Source: Candidatus Anammoxibacter sp. (GTDB taxonomy: Bacteria; Planctomycetota; Brocadiia; Brocadiales; Anammoxibacteraceae). Taken from it: DNA of 32,993 nt. Positions 15,984 to 25,300 of the stretch are shown here, piece after piece. The stretch lies in the NCBI GenBank assembly GCA_021777105.1, contig JAIQZQ010000099.1:1-32993 (forward strand), given 5' to 3'. How positions within the stretch are numbered: position 1 is the first letter of the stretch; the number at the start of each line of letters is the position of its first letter. The notes beneath the pieces are model-generated. The model made no database searches. It was not told the origin of the DNA and saw only the letters and a list, made by a program, of their open reading frames with translations. The translations under genes were made by a program, and so were the position numbers.

Positions 15984-16073
15984 GTAAAGCAAAATCAAAA
16001 GCGAATTTCGAACCGCAGAGCGCCGAATACCGAATAATGAAGGAAAAACAAAAGCAAACCACGTCAGTTTGTA

Positions 16074-16101
16074 GGTTGGGTAGAGCCCGCCGAAACCCAA
16101 C
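16074..16101. repeat. Isolated copy of the GGTTGGGT hairpin repeat
   Basis: GGTTGGGT and ACCCAAC arms surround AGAGCCCGCCGAA. It is the same family as the hairpins in the 11-12 kb block, here outside that block and followed by ATCAAATTACC instead of ATTCAAT. The stretch from 15731 to 16270 holds only repeats and hairpins; a 136-codon open frame on its minus strand is made of repeat sequence and is not a gene. Confidence 0.75.
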
Positions 16102-16152
16102 ATCAAATTACCAAAACCATATATGATTTGAGTTTTGCGAGCGCGATGAATC

Positions 16153-16282
16153 TTTGCTCGTTCCAATGCTTCGCGTTGGAATGCTTGGTTTGGCGCTCTG
16201 CGTCAAGTGGCAGGCGCAGAGTGTTGTAACGAGCGTAACAGTGGCTTTTTTTAGGATTAAATTAACCGTGTTAATTTAATAA
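16153..16282. repeat. Right flanking repeat of the NACHT gene cassette
   Basis: Direct-repeat partner of 12443-12576 (shared TTGGAATGC, GCTCTGCGTCAAG, GTGGCTTTTTTTAG, CCGTGTTAATTTA). Its distal end runs into the parE-like gene and supplies that gene's premature stop codon. The arrangement suggests that the segment between the two repeats was inserted, or that recombination between repeats removed the rest of the toxin gene. Confidence 0.75.
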
Positions 16283-16360
16283 TATCGGTGATGTTTGAGC
16301 AATATAGTTGTATATATTGTCGAGGTGTTCTTCCGCGGTTTCAGTCCATTTAACTTTCAT
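16271..16360 (-). pseudogene. ParE/RelE-type toxin, truncated to 29 codons
   Basis: The frame starts at ATG 16360 and reads MKVKWTETAEEHLDNIYNYI then AQTSPILLN and stops. The first 24 residues match the N-terminus of ParE-family toxins (VxWTxxAxxxLxxIxxYIA), which normally have about 95-100 residues. Sense stops at the edge of the 16153-16282 repeat; the last residues and the TAA come from repeat sequence. The start codon overlaps the antitoxin stop (ATGA), the usual coupling of a two-gene operon. The product cannot be an active toxin. Confidence 0.75.
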
Positions 16361-16548
16361 ATTTTTGAAAGCCCATACTTTTCACGCAGATCATTAACGT
16401 CTTTAGTTCGTCCTGCTTTGCTGTTTTCTAAACCCGACTCTATTGCTTGAGGCGCATATATTTCGTGCATTAGGTCTTCCCAGGTAGAATCATCAGAAAG
16501 ATTATCTATTAATTTCTTTGCATTCTCTTTTACATTTGTAACCGCCAT
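16357..16548 (-). CDS. Type II antitoxin of a broken ParE-type module
   Basis: A 63- or 64-residue acidic/helical protein (NVKENAKKLIDNLSDDSTWE then DLMHEIYAPQAIESGLENSK then AGRTKDVNDLREKYGLSKI). The pattern LPDDxTWxDLMxEIYxxxxIExGL...G is common in small antitoxins encoded directly before ParE/RelE toxins. Two ATGs lie in tandem (16551 and 16548); AAGGAG at 16556-16561 is better spaced for 16548. The stop overlaps the truncated toxin start by four bases. With the toxin dead, this is an orphan antitoxin that could still regulate its own promoter or neutralise a related toxin elsewhere. Confidence 0.7.
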   Translation of the reverse strand: MAVTNVKENAKKLIDNLSDDSTWEDLMHEIYAPQAIESGLENSKAGRTKDVNDLREKYGLSKI

Positions 16549-16631
16549 CATTCGTCTCCTTATATTTCAATCATGGTAATCTTTTGAACGCTTGTCAATT
16601 TCAATACATTCCTTAATAACACGGCCGCATA

Positions 16632-17054
16632 TTACAAAATTTCAGTCTCCGGCTCTAAACCGCCTGTTTTCATGTTACGGTATTCGACTTTTTCTGGTGA
16701 AAATACAATAACTATTAATTCAGGATCGTCAACTCCGCCCGGGAAATATTTATTGAGGTGGTCTTCCCACACAGATAGCCTGGATTCATGGTCGTCAAAA
16801 GTTTCAACTTTACCGAAAAGCCTGATATCAATCATTGTATCTGCGTTGTGTGAAACTATGCATGCGTCTTTGCATTTATTTATTTGTTCCATTTTTGGAG
16901 CGCTTTTACGGGCCACGAATGAAATTTTTAGATTAGGATCAACTTTTTGAATCTCCATAATGCGGCAAGATGGTTTGCCGTTATTGCATGTGGCGACCGA
17001 GACTGTTTTTACTGTTGATAAATAGTCAATTGTTTTCTTTGTTATTTCAGACAT
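16632..17054 (-). CDS. Pyridoxamine 5'-phosphate oxidase-family (split-barrel flavin) protein
   Basis: A 140-residue cytoplasmic protein of the PNPOx-like FMN-binding split-barrel fold. Typical features are the N-terminal helix (KKTIDYLSTVKTVSVATCNN), GKPSCRIMEI, ISFVARKSAPKMEQINKCKD, ACIVSHNADTMIDIRLFGKV and VFSPEKVEYRNM near the end. Its length fits the small general-stress/PNPOx-like group rather than true PdxH, which is longer and has a dedicated PLP site. It probably binds FMN, F420 or heme; the substrate is unknown. The start is supported by AAGGAG seven bases upstream (17062-17067 on the plus strand). It is convergent with nothing and probably independent of the antitoxin gene, which begins 80 bp downstream. 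Confidence 0.82.
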   Translation of the reverse strand: MSEITKKTIDYLSTVKTVSVATCNNGKPSCRIMEIQKVDPNLKISFVARKSAPKMEQINKCKDACIVSHNADTMIDIRLFGKVETFDDHESRLSVWEDHLNKYFPGGVDDPELIVIVFSPEKVEYRNMKTGGLEPETEIL

Positions 17055-17411
17055 TTGTTGCTCCTTAGAATAATGTTTTAGATATGCTTAAATTCTTCCG
17101 GTTGCTATAAAGTTACTTTAAATTCACTTGGCGCTTCTTCCAGAAGTAGAAATCTTATGCTTTTTTATTTATTAACTATTATATAAATAAGTCGTCACTT
17201 GATCATAGGGTAAATTTAATTTTATATGGCCGCGGGCAAATACGCTTATGGCGCTACTTTTGTATATATATCCAAGAGGATCATGTTTTTGAGATTTGTA
17301 AATGAATAGAAGGCTAAAGCCTGAAATGCGTATTTTTACTTTTTGTAATTTTTACCGCCGTATCATATGATTAAATTTAAAAAATTCGAGTCATCAGAAA
17401 AGTAGGGGGTC
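17055..17411. other. Intergenic stretch without a gene
   Basis: AT-rich spacer between the divergent PNPOx-like gene and the twin-ATPase operon. The only structure seen is the mini-palindrome AGGCTAAAGCCT at 17311-17322, a word family also present at 4291 and 27304. No ORF with a ribosome binding site was found. Confidence 0.5.
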
Positions 17412-17525
17412 TTTTGCGCAAAACATCTTAATATGCAGAAGTTTGGCAAAAAAAATGTTGCGCAACGAATTTGTTGCGCGTATAATGTGTGCAACAATGT
17501 TTTTGCGCAACGAATTTGTTGCGCG
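17412..17525 (+). promoter_or_regulatory. Promoter with two identical palindromic operators
   Basis: A 23-bp sequence occurs twice without change (17458-17480 and 17503-17525), 45 bp apart. Each contains arms GCGCAAC and GTTGCGC around GAATTT, a classic dimer-binding operator. Between them is a perfect -10 box TATAAT (17481-17486) with a TTGCGC -35-like box 17 bp upstream, lying within the first operator. A further palindrome TTTTGCGCAAAA (17412-17423) and a half-site TGCAACAA (17490-17497) share the core. Binding would block both RNA polymerase and elongation, so the twin-ATPase operon is likely tightly repressed. The regulator is not identified; the winged-helix domain in the second ATPase is one candidate. 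Confidence 0.8.
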
Positions 17526-17551
17526 CCTCCTTTTTCTATAGAGGGATTGAT

Positions 17552-18763
17552 ATGAGCAATAAATCAAAAATGAATTTTAAGATTGGCCCTCCCGCGACCA
17601 AATCAAACTATTTCCCTCGACCTGATGTGACAAATGAGTTGAAAGATGCAATGGAACAGGGGCATGCGCTTTTTCTTTCTCCACGTAGAACCGGCAAGAC
17701 GAGCATATTGTTGGATATGCAATCCGAGATTGACAATGAAAGAGACATATTCTTTATAAATCTAGAAAAATATACAACCCCTGAACAGTGGGTGGCTGCT
17801 ATGATTGAATGCCTGTTAAAACATAGGAAATTTCATTCAACAATAAAATCAATGGGCAGGGCATATGGCAAGATAGCTGATCTGCTTAATAGGGTTGAGT
17901 CTATTAACTATACTGAACTGGGCGTCACTATTAGAGAGTCAGTGGCAAAGGATTGGCAAAAGACGGCCGAGGATTTCCTTAGAAAACTTATAAAAACAGA
18001 ACATTCAGTATGGTTTCTGCTTGACGAGTTTCCCATCCTTGTTAAACAGGTTGGGAAACATGGCGGAGATGTTGAAAATATGCTGCGGTGGTTCAGAGAT
18101 TGGAGGCTGGATTGCGGGACGGAACGCATAAAGTTTCTTGTAACCGGGTCTATCGGTCTGGATGGAGTTGTGAAAAAGATGGGATTGGCCGACACAGTTA
18201 ATGATTTCGATTCAATCATATTGCCGCCACTTTCTGAAAAACAGGCGTTTGAATTTATGGACAGGCTTTCGAAAGATAATGAATTTAACCTTCCGTTAAA
18301 AATAAGAAAACGGATTGTTGAACTTCTTGGCCCGCCCTGGCCTTATTTTTTGCAAATATTTCTTTCAGAGATCAAAGCCTGGCTGAAACGCGAAAAGCGC
18401 GGTTTAACAATAAAAACTTTGGACCAAATATATCATGAACGAATGGTTGCGGGCGCAAAAAACAAATACCCCTCGCACATGTATGGCCGCCTGAAAGAGA
18501 TATTTTCCACGGATGAGCTAAGGTTTGCCCGCGCGCTTTTAAAGGAGTGTGCTAAACGCGCTGACGGATTAATGAATAGTGACATTCTTAATGTTTACCA
18601 TGGCGTTGTAAAAGATGAACTTTTACGCGATGAGGAAGATATGAGTTATGTGCTGGATGTTTTAAAACATGACGGTTATCTTGCGCAGGATTTTCATGGT
18701 GACCAGAAAACACGGTTTTTCTCAAATCTGCTTCGAGATTACTGGAAAAGGAGGGCGGTTTGA
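17552..18763 (+). CDS. P-loop ATPase (archaeal-ATPase/STAND-like), first gene of the twin-ATPase operon
   Basis: A 403-residue protein from ATG 17552, preceded by GAGGG. An upstream GTG at 17489 would put the start inside the operators and is rejected. Walker A is SPRRTGKTS (43-51); Walker B is WFLLDEFP (154-161), followed by FLVTGSIGL (195-203), a sensor-like strand. This layout resembles the STAND-type 'archaeal ATPase' group, in which PRRxGKT is common. Residues ~300-403 are helical and look like a winged-helix or helical lid region (SSHMYGRLKE type). There is no signal or membrane segment. Its TGA overlaps the next gene's ATG (TGATG), so translation is coupled and the two products are probably made in fixed ratio and act together. 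Confidence 0.8.
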   Translation: MSNKSKMNFKIGPPATKSNYFPRPDVTNELKDAMEQGHALFLSPRRTGKTSILLDMQSEIDNERDIFFINLEKYTTPEQWVAAMIECLLKHRKFHSTIKSMGRAYGKIADLLNRVESINYTELGVTIRESVAKDWQKTAEDFLRKLIKTEHSVWFLLDEFPILVKQVGKHGGDVENMLRWFRDWRLDCGTERIKFLVTGSIGLDGVVKKMGLADTVNDFDSIILPPLSEKQAFEFMDRLSKDNEFNLPLKIRKRIVELLGPPWPYFLQIFLSEIKAWLKREKRGLTIKTLDQIYHERMVAGAKNKYPSHMYGRLKEIFSTDELRFARALLKECAKRADGLMNSDILNVYHGVVKDELLRDEEDMSYVLDVLKHDGYLAQDFHGDQKTRFFSNLLRDYWKRRAV

Positions 18764-21225
18764 TGGATGCAAGTGTTATTGAACCAATGGACTTAGATTG
18801 TGACGGCTTGCTTGATTTTACGGTTTATAATCCGGGCGCAATTTCAAAAGAAACCCTTTTAGAGGAGTTTACCGCCCGGCATGATATGCTTAACGAAATC
18901 CTGGATATTATAAAGAAGAACAGGCCCAATGAGCCTCAACAGCATATTCTTATAATCGGCCCTCGAGGAATGGGCAAGACGTTTACCCTCTGGGCTGTTG
19001 CTTACAACGCCGGAGACATCCCCGAACTCGACAATGAGTGGATACCCGTCATTTTCAGCGAGGAGAATTACGGCATGGGCGACCTTGCGGACTTCTGGCT
19101 CGAATCGCTTCGCCGCCTTCAGGAAACTATCGGCTCTTTTGAAGATAGGGCGGAAGCGTTGCTCATTGAAAACCCTGCTGATCTTGCTGAAAAGGCAAAA
19201 AATGCCTTTCTTGAACTCATATCAAAACATAACAAGCGGGCCATAATGTTGCTTGACAATATTAACGAAATATTTCAGGCCATTACAAACGAAACAGAGC
19301 TTCACAACCTTAGGGCCTTTTTAATGGAAGACCCGCGCGTCATGATCATAGGAAGCTCCCCGACATATTTTAGCCAGACCACGGATGTCGATAAACCGTT
19401 TTTTGATTTTTTCAGGGTATTCATACTCGAACGGTTCCAAAGGGATGAGATGGAAGACGTTCTAAGAAAAATAGCCGAAGCAAGAAATGATGAGAATGTT
19501 ATTTACGCCCTGGAAAACCAACCTGAAAGGGGGCATTCGCTCCGCATCTTCACCGGCGGCAACCCCAGGCTTGTAAAAATGGCTTACAGGCTGCTTGCCG
19601 AAGGGGCGGACGGTGATGTGCGGAAAGATCTTCAACGCATGCTTGACGACTGCACTCCATACTTTAAACACCGCATCGAAACTCTAAAAACCCAGGCGCG
19701 CCGTGTGTTTGACGCTATCGCCCGCAAGTGGGATCCCGTAACCGTTAGCGAGATATCCCTTGCCCTTCGCAAACCATCCAATTACATCAGCGCGCAAATC
19801 AAACGCCTTGTTGACGAAGGCTTTATTGAAGAGGCCGGAGGCGGTGAGAAGAAAAAGATGTACCAGGTTGCAGAACGATTTTACAACATCTATTACCTCA
19901 TGCGTTTTTCCCGTTCCGGACGCCAACGCCTTAGCTGGCTTGTGGGATTTATGCGCGTGTTCTACAAAGCTTCCGATTACCGCAAATGGTGCGATAAAAC
20001 AGTTGAGGAGCTTAAAGGAATAGAAAACCTCTATTTGCAAGAGGAGCGCCTCGCTTTTCTTTCAAGCATGGCTTCGGCCGCGGAAGAACCTGCATTAAAA
20101 AGAGAACTGTTTCACAAAACTGTTCGCGCAGTTATTGACACAGCCGGCATTAAGGCTTTGTCAAATATCATAGACGGCAATTTGAAAAAAGCCGGATTTG
20201 CAGCTGATTTTTCCATTCTTGAATTTTTAAGTGGGTTGCCGGAAACGCAGCAAAAAGAAATTGGATACAGGCCTGAAGACTGTGGATGGTGGTATAGTGT
20301 TGCACGTGTTTTGAGGCAAAACAAACTTTTGAATCTAGCGGAACAGGCAAATAAGAAATCAATTGAACTTGATTCTGGAAACGCTTTTTACTTGAACTGT
20401 TTGGGGGACTTGCTTTGCGATCTGAAACGTTTTGAAGAAGCAGAAGATGCGTATCGCAAGGCTATTAAACTTGATAATGAAGACGCTTATTCATGGAACT
20501 CTCTGGGGTATTTGCTTCGAAATCATCTGAAACGTTTTGAAGAAGCAGAAGAAGCGCATCGCAATGCTATTAAACTTGATCCTGAATATGTATTTTCCTG
20601 GGACAGTCTGGGAAATTTGCTTCGCAATCTAAAACGTTTTGATGAAGCGGAAGAAGCGTACCGTAAAGCCATTAGGCTTGATCCTGAAAACGTTTTTTCA
20701 TGGATATGTCTTGGTAGATTGCTTTGCGATCTGAAACGTTTTGATGAAGCGGAAAAAGCGCACCGTAAAGCCATTAAACTTGATCCTGAATACAGTAATA
20801 CATATTTATATCTTGCTATCTTATTTATTAAAAAGGGCAGAGCTAGCGAAGCTTTGGGATATGCCGTTAAAAGCATCTGCCTACGTCCTAATGTAAAGCT
20901 TGCACGTTACATTTTTCTTAAAGCCTGCCCTGATTCGGCTGAACCATGGTTGGAAGTAATGCCAAATGTGATGTTGTTTCTTAAAAATAACCTGAAAAAT
21001 AACGCCGTTTATGAGTTTGCGCTGGAAGGATTTATCAGGCTTGCGCGGTTTAAAAAAGAGGATGCGGTGGCGAAACTCATAAAAGAGCATGGAATGGATG
21101 AGAGGTTTGAGCCTCTCATATTAGCCTTAAAGACCCGTGAAAATATTGAAACTCTTAAATCTGTCTCCCCTGAACGCCGCGCTTTGGTTAGGGATGTTAT
21201 GGCGAGGATTGATGGAAGCGCATAG
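18763..21225 (+). CDS. P-loop ATPase with winged helix and TPR array, second gene of the twin-ATPase operon
   Basis: An 820-residue protein from ATG 18763; an in-frame TTG at 18760 is less likely. AAGGAGGG (18747-18754) lies upstream. Numbering from the TTG: Walker A GPRGMGKT (67-74), Walker B AIMLLDNIN (161-169), sensor strand MIIGSSPTYF (195-204), and GGNPRLV (266-272), typical of STAND/archaeal-type ATPases. Residues ~312-375 form a winged helix (VTVSEISLALRKPSNYISAQ). Residues ~508-705 hold five or six TPRs with consensus LKRFEEAEEAYRKAIKLDPE; their DNA is a near-perfect ~102-bp tandem repeat (20400-20790), so repeat number may change by recombination. ATPase-wHTH-TPR order is common in signalling NTPases that sense a partner through the TPRs. 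It is coupled to the upstream ATPase. Confidence 0.82.
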   Translation: MDASVIEPMDLDCDGLLDFTVYNPGAISKETLLEEFTARHDMLNEILDIIKKNRPNEPQQHILIIGPRGMGKTFTLWAVAYNAGDIPELDNEWIPVIFSEENYGMGDLADFWLESLRRLQETIGSFEDRAEALLIENPADLAEKAKNAFLELISKHNKRAIMLLDNINEIFQAITNETELHNLRAFLMEDPRVMIIGSSPTYFSQTTDVDKPFFDFFRVFILERFQRDEMEDVLRKIAEARNDENVIYALENQPERGHSLRIFTGGNPRLVKMAYRLLAEGADGDVRKDLQRMLDDCTPYFKHRIETLKTQARRVFDAIARKWDPVTVSEISLALRKPSNYISAQIKRLVDEGFIEEAGGGEKKKMYQVAERFYNIYYLMRFSRSGRQRLSWLVGFMRVFYKASDYRKWCDKTVEELKGIENLYLQEERLAFLSSMASAAEEPALKRELFHKTVRAVIDTAGIKALSNIIDGNLKKAGFAADFSILEFLSGLPETQQKEIGYRPEDCGWWYSVARVLRQNKLLNLAEQANKKSIELDSGNAFYLNCLGDLLCDLKRFEEAEDAYRKAIKLDNEDAYSWNSLGYLLRNHLKRFEEAEEAHRNAIKLDPEYVFSWDSLGNLLRNLKRFDEAEEAYRKAIRLDPENVFSWICLGRLLCDLKRFDEAEKAHRKAIKLDPEYSNTYLYLAILFIKKGRASEALGYAVKSICLRPNVKLARYIFLKACPDSAEPWLEVMPNVMLFLKNNLKNNAVYEFALEGFIRLARFKKEDAVAKLIKEHGMDERFEPLILALKTRENIETLKSVSPERRALVRDVMARIDGSA

Positions 21226-21259
21226 AGCAAAGCGCGATGCAAAGCAACGATGTTGTTGG

Positions 21260-21350
21260 CTGATGGACGCGCTCACACTTGGCAGTTGCGCAACTTCCGG
21301 CTGTATGTTGTTTGTTTTGCCAACAGCCAATTGCAATGTGGATTCCTGGC
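21260..21350. repeat. Weak dispersed repeat in the gap after the ATPase operon
   Basis: GGACGCGCTCACACTTGGCA followed by GTTGCG, then GCCAACAGCCAATTGCAA and GGATTCCT, parallels 27176-27268 (GGATGCGGGCACACTTGTCA, GTTGCG, AACTGCCCATTGCAAA, GGATTCTA). Similarity is partial, so the two may be diverged copies of one element. The rest of 21226-21494 has no gene. Confidence 0.4.
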
Positions 21351-21494
21351 GGGGCCTAGACATAATATCTTCCTGTGTTTTTCCATAACTCAAACCATAT
21401 GATGTTTGCATTGCCATTTTGTATGTGATAAACTGCGTAATATTGATTTTCTTAACTTTTGTATTAGATTATTTACACAATATATGCATTAAAA

Positions 21495-21815
21495 ATGAAC
21501 ACTTTGGAAGAAACCCTGAATCAAATTAAGAATAATTTGGAGCGTGAGTTTAAACCTGAGAGTATTTTTCTTTTTGGCTCTTACGCTTGGGGAAATCCTG
21601 ACAAGAATAGCGATCTGGACTTGCTTGTAATAGTTGAGGAGAGTCAACTGCCGCCTGCAAGAAGGGCGTCTATTGCTTATCGTTGCCTGCGCAACATCCC
21701 TTATCCTTTGGATGTGTTGGTAAAAACACGCAAAGAAGTTGACAAGTATTCAAATGTGCCGGCGTCTCTGGAATATAAGATTCTTAATAAAGGCAAACTG
21801 ATTTATGGACGCTAA
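21495..21815 (+). CDS. MNT-type nucleotidyltransferase of an MNT-HEPN module
   Basis: A 106-residue minimal nucleotidyltransferase. The hallmark GSYAWGNPDKNSDLDLLVIV (residues 27-46) gives the GS...DxD metal-binding set, and the later aspartate in YPLDVLV supplies the third acidic residue. In paired systems such MNT proteins act as antitoxins by adding AMP residues to the HEPN partner. Here the HEPN gene follows with an 11-bp overlap, so both are one operon. No clear ribosome binding site precedes ATG 21495 (ACAATATATGCATTAAAA), so translation may be weak or leaderless; an alternative start further in was not found. Mobility in defence islands is known for the family. Confidence 0.88.
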   Translation: MNTLEETLNQIKNNLEREFKPESIFLFGSYAWGNPDKNSDLDLLVIVEESQLPPARRASIAYRCLRNIPYPLDVLVKTRKEVDKYSNVPASLEYKILNKGKLIYGR

Positions 21816-22200
21816 AATGAATCTTGTAAAAAGTTGGCTTATTAAAGCTCGTCATGATTTGGCTGCGGCAAAGAAATTAGATGATAGTGAATATTTTGAT
21901 GTTGCTATATATCATTGCCAACAAGCGGCGGAGAAAGCGTTAAAATCTTTCTTGACTATGCATGATGTTGAGTTTCCTAAAACCCATGATATCAGGCTGC
22001 TTGTCCAGATGGCAATGAATATTAATCATGACATTGAGAAGCTCGAAAATGCCGCTGAGTTGTTAACCCCATACGCTACGGAGTTTCGTTACCCTGGAGA
22101 TGTAATGTCTCCTTCAGATGAAGAAATGCTGGAAGCGCTAACAAAAGCGAAAGAGGTTCTGGATTTTATCACATTGCTATTGAAGGAAGAACTTAAATAG
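21805..22200 (+). CDS. HEPN-domain protein, partner of the MNT protein
   Basis: A 131-residue helical HEPN protein (PF05168-like): WLIKARHDLAAAKKL, AIYHCQQAAEKALKSFLTMH, KTHDIRLLVQ, ELLTPYATEFRYPGD. The RNase motif of toxic HEPN proteins (R-x4-6-H) is not seen: the matching C-terminal region reads FRYPGDVMSPS with no histidine. Either this member works differently or it is a non-cleaving HEPN. The start at 21805 overlaps the end of the MNT gene by 11 bp; a second ATG at 21817, just after the MNT stop codon, is also possible. Nothing is seen in the 166 bp between its stop and the end of the large opposite-strand gene. Confidence 0.85.
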   Translation: MDAKMNLVKSWLIKARHDLAAAKKLDDSEYFDVAIYHCQQAAEKALKSFLTMHDVEFPKTHDIRLLVQMAMNINHDIEKLENAAELLTPYATEFRYPGDVMSPSDEEMLEALTKAKEVLDFITLLLKEELK

Positions 22201-22366
22201 AATAATCTTTTTACTTGCCGTCCTTCCCTCTTTGTAGCCAAACTTACCGCAAAATCAACTACTGATTCTGGCGTGCCGCTATTCTCCCTTTCGAGAGTAA
22301 CAGTGTCCCCTCTGCTTCAGCCTTTTTCCTTTTGTCTCTTTACTCCGTCAATTATGATTGCTTCTA

Positions 22367-25300
22367 TTACTCTACTTCAACAAACATGCCCCAGGCGCGT
22401 CCGGAGTTATATGCTTTTTTGTTAAATTCAAATTTGCCTTTATCGTTTTTCACCGCCCAAGCAATCCAGTCTACTCCTTTTTTAACGGCTGTAATATTGA
22501 ACTTTATTTCGCCGTTTGAGTCTGTTGCTCCATTAGCGGGGTCTACGTTGATTGACGACTTGAAACCTGTTCGCTGTTTTGTTGCCACGTCTATAAAGAC
22601 GCCGGGTTGAAGGTTTGTAAGCGTTAACGCGCAGGACTCTGTTTCGCCTAATTGCAGAACAAGTTTTTCAGCGCCGGGAAAGCGGGCTTCCTGGAAATTG
22701 TTTATACATTTAAATGTAAAAGATTTTTTTTCAGGCGGTTGCGTTGGTTTAGTTGGCTCTGGAGTTGGTTTTGCCTCTTCAGGCGGTGTTTGCTCTTCGC
22801 CGCTTCCAAGCTTAACAGTTATCTCTTTAAAGTCTTTGGTTGCTCCTGCCGCGTCAAATACTTTAACAATTGTTTTAACGATTCCAGGCGCTTCAAAATC
22901 AAAATGAGCAGGCGCTGAAATAATAAGCAACCCATCGCCGTTGTGGAAATCAGGCGCGTTGGGACTTGTTGTCGCAACGGCGTTGTTGCCGGACACTGCC
23001 GACCATGCAAGCGCGCCTTCTCCACTGTTTGTGATGGAAACCGTTGCAACGCGTTTTTCATTTGTAATACCCACTTCTGTTTTATCAACCGCCACCTCCG
23101 GTTCTCCAATAATATCTTCAGCCTTGGGTTTTTCGGTTGCGCCGCCATCGACAGGCTGCCCGTCGGAACTGTCTGATGCGCCGTCATTATCCGTGTCCGC
23201 ATTAAGCGGATTAGTAACAAATCCGTCGGCGCCTCCAGTTGTCTCTTCTTCATCTGAGAGACCGTCGCCGTCAGTATCCTTTTTCTGCGGATCGGAACCC
23301 AGTTCAAACTCTTTCAGGTTTATAAGGCCGTCGTTGTCTTTGTCTTCACGGGCATCGTCTTTTGTTGTATCAAGTCCGTTTGCTTTCTCCCAATCATCTG
23401 GCATAAAATCTAAATCCTTATCAGACACGGAAGGATCTACAATAAGCGCATTTTGCGTCTCATTTGTTACAAAAGATAAAGGTTCGTCTCCTTCTTCCAG
23501 AATATTTACAGAAAAGAATATAGATTCTGCTCCTAAATCTCCTTCATATGTAACTTTCCATTCAATGTCGGTTTCGTCAGGGCCTGAGCCGGCTGCGCCG
23601 TCGTCTCCATCTAAAGTTCCAATGTTAATGGGTGTGTCCAAAGTGGGCGATATTGTTACGGAATCATTTGGCGAAATTGCCGTTAACTCAGCGGACAAAC
23701 CTAAGACAGGAACTGCGCTGATATTTTTAATATGAGCCCTAAGTGTAAAATCTTCCGGTGAAAGAGTAATGGCATCACTGCCTGTTTTAGCGGATATTAT
23801 CTCCAATGACTGAATAGCAATAGCCGGCAGGAGATCAGTATCTCCAATTACAGTGTTAAGATTATTGAATGATTGTTCAAACCTGGTTATCCTGCTTATT
23901 ACAAAATCAATTGAAGATAGCGCGCTGTTTCTCTCCGCTGCATATAAAGGATCCTCCGGCCCTTCATACGCCAATGTCATGACGTTAAAATACAGGTTTG
24001 CAATTTTTTGCTCTAAATCTACCAGAAACATCTTTAATTCAACATCATTTGCTAATATGGCCGATAAATCGTTGTTTACTGTATTATCAGAGACACTTGT
24101 GCCTGATGCTTGTGTAAGGAAGAGCAAAATAGAGAGTTCCCACTCCGTTAGATTATTAATATAACCATCCGGGCTATCACCGCCTGTTAATTCAAGGGCG
24201 GCTCCTATATTGTTATCCGCCAAATTGCCGGACAATTGATTAAGCGATTCAATCAGTTTATTGCCGGACTCGGAAATGTTAGTGAACAGCCTTGGGTTAA
24301 TGCTTGATTTTCTAAAAGACGCGTTTCTTAAATTGTTTTGATTAAGTGTTTGCGCTACGCCTATTTTTGACGCGGAGGAAGGAACATCTTGGCCAAACGC
24401 TTTTAAAGTCCCTTCCTGAACACCAGGCTCAATAGTGTTGAAAACAATGTTAAATGGAATACGGGCGCTTTCCGCGTTGCCGATGTACTTCATTGCCTGC
24501 GCGATTTTTTCTAAAACTTTAAGATAAGGTTGCTTAGTAAAAGTAGCCGCGGTCTCTAATGCGTCCTGCACAAAGTCGAGAGCCCCCGAAGCGGCCTGTA
24601 ATTTTATAATATCAATTATCGCGTCATTTGCGGCCTTGTTTATTCGTAATCTGACCTCGGACACTGCTGTATTGTCCGTTGAAAATTTTTCCGGATTGGC
24701 GCCGTCCCATGGTTTAATTGATTTATCCTTGTTGCCAATAAATAGATTTACGGAATTTTGAAGAAACGGCGCTGTGTTTTTGGCGTAAGAGGGCAAGACA
24801 ATATCATCAAACACAAAAGGGAAAGAGGCGTTTACACCCTCTTCAATAGCAATCTTAACCAATCCCTGTGCTCCACCCAACGCGGCGCTCTTGCCTGATC
24901 CCTGAGAAAGCACAAATGATTTTACTGTCCTGAAAACAATGTTCAACCCTTTATTTACGAGTTCAAAGAACTCCTTATCATCTTTTTTTACTAATTCCGC
25001 TGTTGCTGCGACAAGCAATTTAATGTTCTTGCTCAAAGCGTCAATCTTATCCGCTACCTTTTTGAACTCTTCAAGCTTTTTTTGGTGTTGTTCAAACTGT
25101 TTCAAAGCCTTTGCCGGATCACTAATTTTCCATTTTCCTTTGTTTATTTCTTCAATCTTTGTCTTTGTAAATTTAATGTCCTTTTCAATTGCGGTTTTTC
25201 CATCTTTTTTTGAATTCGCCAGGTCGTCAAAAACATCCGCCAATACCGTCCCCAAACCTTTTAACATAAGCTTTAACAGACTATCGGCAAACATGGCTCC

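Noticed and set aside
15756..16166. 136-codon minus-strand open frame
   Set aside because: It is composed of the hairpin repeats downstream of the NACHT gene; it has no ribosome binding site and no recognisable protein features.
17489..17551. Upstream GTG start for the first ATPase
   Set aside because: It would begin just after the -10 box and translate through the second operator; ATG 17552 has GAGGG at proper spacing.
22941..23735. 264-codon plus-strand open frame
   Set aside because: It is antisense to the large secreted protein, is Ser/Pro-rich as expected of a shadow frame, and has no ribosome binding site.
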